Source: Stereum hirsutum FP-91666 SS1
Lineage: Eukaryota; Basidiomycota; Agaricomycetes; Russulales; Stereaceae
Direction of reading: 5' to 3'
NCBI RefSeq assembly: GCF_000264905.1
Contig: NW_006763132.1
Coordinates: 969,503-1,033,502 of the forward strand
DNA length: 64,000 bases
This document shows positions 9,875 to 20,422 of this stretch, piece after piece. The position numbers and the translations under genes are program-made. Numbering within the stretch: position 1 is the stretch's first letter; each line of letters begins with the position of its first letter. Below the pieces are notes generated by a model. The model had not been told where the DNA came from and did not search any database. It saw only the letters and a program-made list of their open reading frames with translations.

Positions 9875-12800
9875 ATGCCCGGCCAAGAAATAGCCCAGCC
9901 AAATCCGCCTCCAGACGCTTCCCACTTACCAGATTCCTTGCTCGAGCTCAGAGTAAAGCTCAACATCAAGGATGCTCTTTCTAAAGAGGATATCAAAGCT
10001 GTACAAACTTTCAGACGTGCTGCAGACTATGTTGCTGCCGGTCAGCCATTCTACATCTCCTTTGCACTCATCTGCTCACAACCTACGTCAAACCTACATA
10101 GCGATGATATTCCTCAAGGACAACGCGCTGCTAGAGAGGAAGCTCACTCCCGATGATATTAAGAACCGTCTTCTTGGGCATTGGGGTACTTGCCCCGGCC
10201 TCGTACTCGTATACGCCCATCTCAACCGGATTATTCGCAAAACCGGTATTGACGTGTTATACGTCGTTGGCCCAGGTTCGTTTCTCTCCAATTCGTATGT
10301 TTTGCGTAAATTGATTAATTTTTCCTGTACAGGCCATGGTGCTCCAGGAATTCTGTCCTGTCTTTGGCTAGAGAACTCCCTCGCACCCTACATGCCTGAA
10401 TATACTCGTGACAAGGCTGGACTTGTGAGACTCATCTCCGGGTTCAGCGTTCCAGGCGGCTTCCCGAGGTAATCTCTTTTTTTGCAACGTTCAGAGGCGT
10501 CTTGCTGATGGGCAGCCAGCCACATCAACGCGCAAACTCCAGGAAGTATTCACGAAGGTGGCGAGCTCGGATATGCGCTTGGTGTTAGCTTCGGTGCTGT
10601 AATGGACCATCCAGATCTCATCGTCGCCTGTGTCGTCGGCGATGGCGAGGCAGAGTCGGGCCCTACCGCTACGTGCGTTGTAATTTTCTCTGTACCCGCA
10701 CAAGCTTGCTGAGCGACTCGTAAACAGAGCTTGGCACGGATATAAATATATTGATCCAGCAGAGTCTGGCGCCGTCATTCCCATCGTACATGTCAATGGG
10801 TTCAAGATTAGCGAGCGGTAAATAATACTCCGGATCATGTTCATGGCCAATTTCAGTGACTGACGAGGTTTACAGGACAATATACGGTACCATGGACGAC
10901 AAAGAGCTCGTCGCTCTCTTCAGGTTCGTCCCTATAACCACATTTAGCTCGTCCCATTTATGAATTTTGTGTCCAGCGGTTACGGGTATCAAGTCCGCTT
11001 CGTCGAAGACTTGGACAATATTGACTTGGACCTCGCTGCGTCCATGGAATGGGCCATCTTTGAGATTCACAAAATCCAGAAGGCTGCTCGGAGTGGTAGC
11101 CCCATTGTCAAGCCACGCTGGCCCGTTCTCATCCTTCGAACGATAAAGGTAAGAGAACGCAGGTTTTTATTCATAAATACGGTTTCGGTTGACCACGGGC
11201 TTTCTCATTCGACAGGGCTGGGGTGCACCGAAAATGCTCAACGGAAAGTACATCGAAGGATCATTCAATTCGCATCAAGTGCCCCTCCCCGCAGCCAAAA
11301 AGTCCGACGAACAACTATCGCTCCTCAACGACTGGCTCTCATCGTACAAGCCACGGGAACTGTTCACGGAGGACGGTAAACCTGTGGAGGAGGTGTTGAG
11401 TATTGTTCCGGAAGGGGATGACAAGAAGATGGGGATGAGGAAGGAGGCAAATGCGAATTTTAGGGCACTGGATGTGCCGAACTGGATTGAGATGGGCGTG
11501 CAGAAGGGAGAGCAGAAGAGCTGTACGAAGGTCGTGGGCGAGTTTTTGCATGAGGTGATCAAGAGGTCAGTTTCTTTGTCCACCGCAGGAAACTTTGACC
11601 GAGAGACTCATGTGGCGTGTGGCGTACTAGGAACCCAAGCACGTTCAGGATTTTCTCTCCAGACGAGCTCGAGTCAAATAAGCTCGACGCGGTCCTGAGA
11701 GATAGTGGAAGGAATTTCCAGTGGGACGTCGCTTCACGTGCGAAGGGTGGGAGAGTCATCGAGATCCTTTCGGAGCACACCTGTCAAGCGATGTTGCAGG
11801 GGTATACTCTCACAGGTACGTCTCTTTCGCTGCCCGCAAAATCAGCGTGATATGAGCGCTGATGGAATTCAACTTGGATAGGTCGCACGGGTTTGTTCCC
11901 TTCATACGAAGCGTTCCTCGGCATTGTACATACGATGATGGTGCAGTATTCGAAGTTTAACAAGATGGCGCGTGAGACGAAGTGGAGGCATGATATCGGT
12001 TCTCTGAACTACCTAGAAACTAGGTTAGTCCATCTCCCCGTCCTCCACTCCCCGTTGACTCATAACCACTCAAATATACAGTACCTGGGCTCGCCAAGAA
12101 CACAATGGCTTCTCGCACCAAAACCCGTCATTCATCGGAGCCGTGCTCAATCTTAAACCGCAACTCGCACGAGTGTATCTCCCACCCGATGCCAACTGCT
12201 TCTTGTCAACAATGGCACATTGTGTCCGGGCGAAGAACTACATCAACCTAATGGTGGGGAGTAAGCAAGAGACGCCGGTTTGGCTGAGTCCTGAGGAGGC
12301 CGATAGGCATTGTGTGGCGGGTGCTTCGGTTTGGAAGTTTGCGTCCGTAGACGATGGTTTGGATCCAGACATGTAAGTGGCCCATTTAATCCATGCGTAT
12401 ATTCTGAATGCTCATGCTGTATTCTGCATTTTCAGCGTTCTCGTTGGTATCGGCGTCGAAGTCACTTTCGAAGTCATCGCCGCCGCCTCGCTCCTCCGGA
12501 AACAGTGCCCAGAGCTCCGTGTTCGTGTCGTGAACGTGACGGACCTCATGATTCTCCAGACCGTCGGTGCACACCCGCACGCGCTGTCGGACGAGGACTT
12601 TTACGGACTGTTCACGGCAGATAGGCCGATCTACTTCAATTATCATGGGTACCCGCAGGAGTTGAAGGGGTTGTTGTTTGGTAGGAAGGGTTTGGATGAG
12701 CGGGTTGAGGTGGGTGGGTATGCGGAAGAAGGCACAACGACAAGTCCGTTTGACGTGAGCTGCATCATCTTGTTAGGCTTTTCAGTGTGCAGGACCTGAC

Positions 12801-13123
12801 ATTGGCGTTCGGTCGGTACTGTAGATGATGCTGGCCAACAGGACCTCGAGGTACGATATCGCGGCACATGCAGTGCGCCAGGGAGGGAAGTACAATCCGA
12901 AGGTGCAGGTTGTGGCGCATGAGCTTGCGTCGAACCTTTTGCACCTGAAGCAGAAAGATAGGGATTACATTAATCTGCATGGCATGGGTGAGTTTTCGGT
13001 TCTGTGTCATTTTTCTGGTTTCTTGCTGCCTTTGATTGATGCAAAAATATGTGTGCTGATCGAAACTTTGCCTGGTGTGTGTTTGCAGATCCTGAGACCA
13101 CATTCGATACGCCGACGTTTTGA
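9875..13123 (+). CDS. xfp: Xylulose-5-phosphate/fructose-6-phosphate phosphoketolase
   Basis: Fourteen exons: 9875..10040, 10102..10275, 10333..10468, 10520..10672, 10728..10817, 10876..10923, 10977..11148, 11216..11565, 11631..11815, 11882..12023, 12082..12372, 12436..12754, 12825..12987 and 13089..13123; 807 residues, full family length. A thiamine-diphosphate enzyme that cleaves X5P (or F6P) with phosphate to acetyl phosphate and a shorter sugar phosphate. Seen: [80 protein letters not shown] (ThDP/Mg motif), then [51 protein letters not shown] and [20 protein letters not shown]. All phases agree. Its product acetyl phosphate is the substrate of the adjacent acetate kinase, so the two genes encode a complete route to acetate with ATP gain. 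Convergent with the P450 gene 300 nt downstream. Confidence 0.97.
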
Positions 13124-13422
13124 GGAGATCATGGTGAACAAGATCGAACTAGCAGGCTTGGCTGTGTAAGATAAACATCGTGCAAGGGCCGGACTCGTGT
13201 GTTTGAAGGCATTTTCCGGGATTAATGACTGTATACAAACTGTATTGTACTGTCATACCCTCATCGTTTGTGAGGTCTACCAGCAGCTACCCAGCCGGCA
13301 ACGATCTGTGCTGAACGGCGTGAGGCCACATACTTATGGAGTCATATTGAGACCATGGGCTCACATATACGAAGAAATATGGACGAGTATACCCTACAGG
13401 AACCGCTCTCCTCGCTACGAGT

Positions 13423-15923
13423 CTAGGTGGAGGCAGGATGAGCCCGAACCCACAACCCACCGCTTATATAGGTCGTCACCCGAGTTTTGGGCCACACACG
13501 CTCAATAGCTCTCCGGCCCATCCTTTTTTTGTCACCAAGCTTCCAGTCAGGCGGAGGCATTGATTCCGCGGGCATGGCGTCTTCAGCGAGCTCGAATGAT
13601 TCGAAGCGCTGCAGGAGCCGGATGAGGAAGTACGACACTTCGTTATACGCGAGGTTCTGGCCAAGACACTACAAGTAAATGGTAGTATAATTAGTGGATC
13701 AGTCTCGAGAAGGAAAAAGAATAAGCCTCACGAGTCTCGCGCCCATGTGGAACGGTGCAAATATAGCTGGGTTTTTGGCTAGTCTTCTCGCCCCATCTCC
13801 AATCTGCATGTCAGCTCCATCCTGGTCACAAGCTGATGCAGGCCCCAACCACCTCTCCGGCCTGAATACCTCTGCATCTTCTCCCCAGAGATCTTTCCGC
13901 CTTTGAATGAGAAGTATGTTGTACAATATGAGCGTGTTCGGCGGGACATAATATCGTGGGCCGAGTATATCAACGCCGTGCACATCTCTGGACACGCTAG
14001 GTGGCAATGCCTGCGGGGAGGCGGTTGAGTAGCGCAAATTGATAGCGACGGGAGGAAATAGACGGAGACTCTCCTCAATTACAGCACGTACTGAAAAGCG
14101 TGTTCGATGATGTTCAACGTGATAAGGTAATTGTACGACAGAGACTTACAGTAAGGAAGGTTCTGCGTTCGTTCGAGGGTGGGGATTCCATTGCTGCCGT
14201 ACTCGTCCACGATTTCCTGACGGAGGCGTGCCGTAACCTCGGGATGTATGCACAGAAAGTAAAGCCCGGATGTGAGTAGGCTTGCGGTCTGTAAGTACAG
14301 CGACAAATTTGCCAGAGCGATTAGTGGAATAAAAGCAACAACAAGATGATGCGCATACCGTATCCCGTGCAGCAATGAGCATTGAGATTACTTCAAACTT
14401 GATGGTTTCGGAATCTGTTACGAGACGCAGGATGAAACTTTAGCATGAAGTTTGACTTGAGCGCCGAACCTTCCGGCACAATGGACAGCTGGTAGAGGAG
14501 ACGGACCGTCGGTACTCTCGACCAGATGCTGCAAGAATGTATCCTCCGGAGCAGACATCAGGTCGTCTTGTACCTTGACGTGTCCAAGGGTAGCTGAACG
14601 GTCCGCCTTCAACTTCAATGCCTCATCCACCAACGGTCTAAGAAAATCATGCACAACGGCACTTGACCTCGCCGTCCCGTCTCGGAAGAGTTCAAACAGA
14701 GGCCACATGCTGCCTATCCAATTTCGGCGGGTGACGCGCTCTTGTAGGTCCTATACTCATAGGGCAGCAGTCGTGAACAGAAGGGAAAAACAGGAATATT
14801 TGAAGAAGACCGACCTGCAACGCCTGTTCAAAGGCTGCGAACCGGTCCTCATCAAGTCCATTCTTGTCATTGGGACCCGCAGAGTTCCGTTGATTCTCCA
14901 TCGGCTTATCCAATGTCGAGCGAACCTTCCTAAAAAGAAATTCGGAGGCCGTATCGAGTGTGAAGCAAGAAAAGAGGTCCTGCGCGTCGAAAGCTTGGGG
15001 TCCTACTTCCACGGATCCTGGCATTATTTTGGGAGGAAGGGAAGCGATCATATCGAGGGTGTGGGTGGTATGCTTCTCGAAGAGGTTGAGGTCGGAGATA
15101 CGGTCTTTGGCGAACCATGGGCGGGCAAGTTGGCGGTGCTAGTATTGTCAACTTTGATAGAGCAAAGTGAGCTGTAATAAACTGCACGTACAGCTTGCCA
15201 CTCAGCTCCATCCCTGTTGAAGATGCCGTTTCCAATGAAGGTTTCGCTGCGAGGTGGAGTTAGCGGTGTCGAAGCAATCAGAACAAACGCAGTGTGACGT
15301 ACAATTGCTCTTGAAAATAGGGACCTTTGTGAAATTTTTCGAAACCCGCACCTGTCAACATGTACTTCATGATCTGTTCGTCTCTCGTGATGATCTGCCG
15401 TTCAATGAAGTCAAGTGAGCGAGCGAACATGTACACAAGAAATGGCGCAAAAAGACCCTTACTTGGTCCGCCCAAAGAACGCGAGTGTTCAACGTGTTGA
15501 CGCCGTACTCATCGAACAATTCTGCGAAGTATTGCATGATGTAGTCGTCGTTCATAGAGCTAATGAGGCGCATGCCGACATCCAGATTTCCAGGCCATTT
15601 ACCGCGAACGCATGGAATCGGTTCCGCCCCAAGGGAGGCTATGAGAAAGTTCAGCGTAATGTCAAGAAACTAGAATGACAGAGAGGGGTAGAACAACTGT
15701 GTCACTTACCAGCATTCCTCTTGTCATGCAGATCGGACCACCACACTTTCAAAAGACCGGCGAAGAGGACGACTAGGAGGTGTAAAACGATCTTCTGCCA
15801 AAGGTATCGTAGGTTGTAATTGGCTCGAATAGCATAGAGGATGATGAAGAACAGGAGCTGAGGTACTATAAGAAGTTTAGTCAAGTCCAGGAGGAATCGT
15901 AGACGATATTGCTGAGGATGCAT
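13423..15923 (-). CDS. Cytochrome P450 monooxygenase (CYP63-like, long form)
   Basis: Ten exons: 15710..15923, 15463..15638, 15303..15394, 15192..15246, 14815..15138, 14507..14750, 14359..14414, 14150..14288, 13732..14090 and 13423..13668; 634 residues, longer than the usual 500 but typical of Agaricomycete CYP63-related enzymes. Seen: two hydrophobic N-terminal segments (LLIVPQLLFFIILYAI, VLHLLVVLFAGLL; ER anchor), the I-helix AARDTT (about residues 383-388), ExxR as EESLR (E440-R443), FRPERWLGPASACDQ, and the heme loop FHMGARLCLGQNLAYNEV (F547, G550, R552, Cys554 ligand, G556). The heme motif is formed only when the last intron (13669..13731) is removed. CYP63-type enzymes oxidise alkanes and aromatics; the substrate here is unknown. 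No biosynthetic cluster partners are nearby, so a catabolic or detoxification role is a guess. Confidence 0.92.
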
Positions 15924-18413
15924 TGCTCGAGTCGGGGCACTGCTATGTGTGGGGAGTCGAAATTCTTCGAGGCCGGCTTAAATACCTCGTTATCGTCGGT
16001 GCCAATGACATCTGCAATGCTTACATACCGGGCATTGGATGCAGTAGTAACGCCGGTACCCAATCCTGTCGAACGTGGTGCAGTCAACTGACGGACTATG
16101 GGGAGCGGAAGTCTTTTAGAAGTCGAGTAGTAAGGTTTGTTAAGTTTGGAGGGATCAATAAGATTGAAGGGGCCACTTACAGCTGCATGATGCACGTATT
16201 TTGAAGGAATCGAGCCACGCCCTTTTGGCGGATGCAGCTAACACTCCTGTATTTCGAGCTTGAATCAGTAAAGGTTCGTGAACGAACAGCCGACTGCGAT
16301 TTCAGGATTGGGTAGACATGAAGGCAAACTCAAGATGACAATTCAACGGCCTTATTGTGCTTTTGGTAGAGGGCTTGAGTTAGATCACCGCGCTTCAATG
16401 TACGGATGGAGAAGATGGAACAAGGATAGCATACACGTTGCTTCTCGAAGCTCTCTGCGCGGGAAACAAAGGAGGCACATCGAGTCTTCATTGTCGGCAT
16501 CACTATAGTAGGGTATATTCAGAGTCGATTGTGCATGGGAATGATTCAATGAATGGCACTCATACCGAAATAAGTCTTGTGTGAAATCGTGACAATCATT
16601 ACGATTGCATTGTTTTGTTCACATGCTCGTCACCGTCATCTTCGCGTTCAGACCCCATATACCTGAGAAGCCCCGAAGTGCTCTGTCTGAGGATGTTTTA
16701 CCGTAATACAGAAGGTTCAGGATGAGCCCCAAGGATCATGTCAGACCAGCGTCGAAACAGATAGCGCAAGGTTATCTGAGAGTTTGCCATCTGACTTTCG
16801 TAATTGTCTGGTAATCATTGATCAGGTCGAGGGGTATGCATATTCAGAAACAATTCAATTGAGAGTGATTTACACCGTGTCGTGTTGCTCGTAAGACGGC
16901 GCAAGACGGTCATGAGATGTGGAAGACCAGATCGGTCTTCCCAGTTCGAGGCATGGGCGCGAGTTTCAGCCCTTCCACGAGCTTCGGCGATTTATGGAAG
17001 GTAAAGCATAGCACCTATGTGGCGTGACCAGAGGTTGAAGTTACCTTGCGATGAGAGAGACATGGAAGAGGACTTACCATAAGCATCTAAGCAGAGGATG
17101 ATCATGAGGATAGAACAGATTCCGAATTCCGCCGCCGTCAAACAACCTCGGAGCATACCGGATAGTTAAGGATAAGTACAGGGCTCGCCGCACTGATCGT
17201 TGCTCTGCAGCTGCGTATACGAAGACCGCGCGCATTGAGCTCGACAGAGGTTGAGTTAGCATAAGATGAAACGCGTGTTTTTATCTCAGCCCTTTCGACC
17301 ATGCCGCGTACTAGAGCAGTGCGTTGAATAGAGTACTTATAACGGGCCACAGTTAGGGCAACGGTAAAAGCGAATATACAGCTCGGAGGCCCTTTATAGA
17401 CGTTGAAGAGTCAATAATGAGGCGACAGAGGACGCGGTATGGCTGGAATCGCCCAGGCCACGAAGACAATCAACGTGAGTGGGGCGGAGGCCCGCAAGAC
17501 CGTCCGCCCATGGCGCCTGATCATAATATCCGCCCGGCTTGCACATTCCTTTCTTACGGAGATGTAACGGCGAGCGCAAATCCAAGGATACTGTATGTGG
17601 ATAAATACGAGAAAAGGGTGGATGTCTTCTTTGACTTACACACTCGACCAACGGGGAACGATACAGGTAGTAATCATAACTATCCCCATGGGCCGTATGA
17701 TAGGTAATCGTATGCGGCATTAGGCCCTTTGAGTCAAGGCATGCCTTAGTGACGGATGATTGAAAGTGGACGATTGCATTCCGCTGCTATTGCTCGAGAT
17801 AAAGTGGTGAAAATAAACACTGAAATAAAGGGAGGAAGTGTGTTAGTGTTGAAATATATGTGAAAGGAAAAGGGATCCGGCGCGAGGATAAGGGCAAACC
17901 CATCGGGAGTGTCAAAGCGTGTGGAGGTGCATGACCTGTTACAACGAAGATTCTTGACAGAGATGGAACAAGGCGTCCTGGATCCTGATACGACTCGGCT
18001 AGGCTGCGACGACGCTGACGCTGAAACGCTGACGGCCGCTCGCAGACCAATGATGATATGCGCTGGTATAAATCCCCTTACCACGCCGTCCGCCATTCAC
18101 GGTGGCACAGGCGCAGTGCTGGACACAAAATCGTATCATATGAGTACGCGCCGTATCCTACCAATGGGGGTGGTCGAATTTTGTCCTGCTTGTTAGAAAT
18201 GAGACGACATCGGCAAACACGAAAGCGGTGTTGAGCGCGCGTTGCCCCAACAGGGGTTCGCTGGGCCGGCCCTCGGCAACGGAGTGACGGGAAAGGCAAT
18301 CGAAATACCCCACGCTGCTCTGGTTCCGTTGCCCATATAACTCGCGCGCCGTTCGCACCGCTGTGCACCCAACTCTCCCACCAACCCAACTCGTCACCCA
18401 CCCACACAACACA
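15924..18413. other. Long intergenic region with a possible membrane-protein remnant
   Basis: Mostly without supportable genes. On the minus strand from the ATG at 17156 a short hydrophobic frame (AEFGICSILMIILCLDAY) runs to a GTAAGT donor. A possible second exon, containing WEDRSGLPHLMTVLRRL, is open to a stop near 16830. This pattern is reminiscent of the C-terminal end of multi-pass basidiomycete DUF6533 proteins, but no complete gene could be assembled, so it may be a decayed copy. A plus-strand frame 17417..17707 (96 codons) shows no recognisable motif. Confidence 0.25.
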
Positions 18414-18674
18414 ATGTCTGCTATCCGTGCTGCCTCCAAACACTCCCGTACCATTTCTGCCTCCCTCCGCGGTACCTCGTCGCAGACCCGCACATTCTTC
18501 TCCCCATTCCCTGCTGCCAACAAATCACCTTTGGCCGCTTCATCGTCGGCGTCACCAGCCACGCAAGCCGACCAACCGTCCACTGTCTACGTCGTCTCGC
18601 AGCCTGACGCATCTGAGCGCCCGTACTCTGTCCCTGCGGGCGCATATCCCGTCTCTGCGCCCTTCAGCAACTGA
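18414..18674 (+). CDS. Small Ser/Ala-rich protein, putative mitochondrial
   Basis: Single exon, 86 residues, starting at MSAIRAASKHSRTISASLRG. The ATG at 18414 is preceded by an AC-rich leader (CACACAACACA) with A at -3, typical of a fungal start. The N-terminus is basic, hydroxylated and lacks acidic residues for the first 60 residues, as in mitochondrial targeting peptides. The C-terminus contains STVYVVSQPDASERPYSVPA and ends in YPVSAPFSN. Just after the stop a GTGAGT sequence suggests a 3'-UTR intron. The family is not recognised; possibly a conserved small basidiomycete protein. Confidence 0.6.
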   Translation: MSAIRAASKHSRTISASLRGTSSQTRTFFSPFPAANKSPLAASSSASPATQADQPSTVYVVSQPDASERPYSVPAGAYPVSAPFSN

Positions 18675-19610
18675 ATCACCTACTCTAATATCAACGTGAG
18701 TTTTGTCTAGCGTTTGTCGTGTATGCTCCAATTCAATCTCGCGAATACTGAACAGTAAAGCAGATTTGGTGATGAAGCAGGGCCTGGGTGTCATGTATGT
18801 CATGACCGGACAACGACGACGATGATGACGGGAGGCATAACATGAAACCGTTTCCAATCCAGGAGTTCGGACGGAGACTTCGATGTTGAGGATGACTTGG
18901 GAGGATACGCAATAGACATCATGGACTCGGATAGGGGCTCAAACTATGCGCTTGGTTTAATATTCGGTTGGTTCTCTGTAACATGCTTGCTTGGGAGTTG
19001 TGTATGATACGGCGTCGTATTTGTTCTCATATTTTATTCTTCGTCAGCTCTACTCTGCTGTGTTTCATTTCGCAATATTCGTTGTTTTGGATCTTTCTGG
19101 CGCTCATGACGGAATATGACCTATGCCTTTTGCTATGCATCTTATTGTGTTGCACGGTTTGTGTCCAGATCTTGTGTTTGCAATGTCGAACGCGTAATAG
19201 GGGCTTTGAGTTGATGGTTTCCGACATGAGCGAACACGTCTGACTGACGCGTCGTTTTTTTGTTCAAGTTCTGGCCTAACCTCCCTCTCTGAGCCCCATT
19301 GCCACAACATATTTCTCAAGAGTAGCTCCGCTGCAGTCTCATCTGGGCTTCCGACTCTGAGCAGCATCGCGTACGTATAAGTAGGCTCTCGCTCAAGTCT
19401 CAGCGCACAGTCTTCTTGTACTTGGCTTGCCGCACTGCACGAGACGGCAAATTGGCCTGGAACAATGCGATCAATCACAAGATTTGCTTCCGGATCTTCT
19501 GTTCCTTCTGACTACCCAGCACGCCGTTTCGAGCGTGGACGGTCGGGTTTGAGAGCTGTGAGCTCGCAAAAAATGCTGTACCTATGTCTTGTCTATCACA
19601 TCCGTCTCAA
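18675..19610. other. Intergenic region
   Basis: 3' flank of the small gene and 5' flank of the tRNA. A T-rich hydrophobic frame around 18968-19243 looks like chance. Nothing supportable seen. Confidence 0.4.
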
Positions 19611-19703
19611 GGCATCTTAGCCAAGTGGTTTAAGGCGACAGATTCGAATTCCGCGAACATCTGTTTCCCTCTGGGAGCGCAGGTTCAAATCCTGCAGATG
19701 TCG
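19611..19703 (+). tRNA. tRNA-Ser(CGA), with 10-nt intron
   Basis: A complete type-II tRNA fold can be drawn. The acceptor stem is GGCATCT (19611-19617) with AGATGTC plus discriminator G at 19703. The D arm has GCC/GGC around AAGTGGTTTAA. The anticodon stem is ACAGA (19638-19642) with TCTGT (19660-19664). The anticodon CGA is at 19645-19647, preceded by T33. The long variable arm is CCC-TCT-GGG, and the T arm is GCAGG-TTCAAAT-CCTGC. Ten bases (19649-19658) between position 37 and the 3' loop base are a standard-position intron, as is known for tRNA-Ser(CGA) in other fungi. Discriminator G and the long variable arm support Ser over Leu. It reads UCG codons. Confidence 0.93.
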
Positions 19704-19708
19704 TACTG

Positions 19709-19712
19709 TTTT
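19709..19712 (+). terminator. Pol III T4 terminator of tRNA-Ser
   Basis: A TTTT run begins 6 nt after the tRNA 3' end, a standard RNA polymerase III stop. Confidence 0.7.
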
Positions 19713-19803
19713 GCCCTTCAGTCTTGTGGACGATATTTTACCATTGGTGAATGAACAGATTTGTTTGTTTGTTTGACCCGTATAAACTGCTCCTTGAAAT
19801 TTC

Positions 19804-19867
19804 GGCATCTCCCTTCCCGAAGATCTGTTTCCCTCTGGGAGCGCAGGTTCAAATCCTGCAGATGTCG
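19804..19867 (+). pseudogene. Truncated tandem copy of tRNA-Ser(CGA)
   Basis: 53 bases (19823-19875) are identical to 19659-19711, covering the 3' anticodon stem, variable arm, T arm, acceptor 3' strand and following flank. GGCATCT, the 5' acceptor strand, also occurs at 19804-19810. The D arm, anticodon and 5' anticodon stem are missing, so it cannot be a functional tRNA, although its B box (GGTTCAAATCC) is intact. The flank further downstream also shows weak similarity to that of the first copy, indicating a local duplication with internal deletion. Confidence 0.8.
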
Positions 19868-20422
19868 TACTGTTTCGGTCTTGCGTCCTGCAGACAAGAG
19901 TCCTTTACCATCCCTGATTTTTTTTTAGAGGTGAACAGAGCTCAGAAAATACCAGAACGGGGTGACATGACGCGCAACATTTGGTTCGTTTAGGGTCAAT
20001 AACGACAGGTTTAAGCCCCTTCTCACGAAACTTTGTCTGTTTCTCCACTAGCTTTCAGTTCTGTTTGACCCATCTACCGCTTCCAGCCACCGCCGGCTGG
20101 CACGTAGGTCGTGCTGCGGACGTCACATTCCGACGATGGGTTCTATAAAGCGATCTATCCTTGTTTTCAAACCTCCCGAAGGATAACCCTGGTGCGACGA
20201 AGGACACGAAACAGTACGACTTTGCGTATGATGTCAGCAAAGCCGATATGATTCTTGGCCTCAAATATACGTCGACGGAAAATATGTTGCGCGATAGCTG
20301 AGAGGCTTTCAAGAGATTGGAACAAGCGTTGGGAGTGCTACGGATATCGAATGGAAGGGGAAGTACATGATCGAAGAATGTTGGATCTGAAGTTCTAGTC
20401 GGCAGACAATTGACAAGACCAT

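Noticed and set aside
10491..10880. 129-codon minus-strand frame within phosphoketolase
   Set aside because: Antisense to verified Xfp exons and introns.
18968..19243. Hydrophobic 91-codon plus frame suggesting a membrane peptide
   Set aside because: T-rich composition explains the Leu/Cys/Phe content; no start context or downstream evidence.
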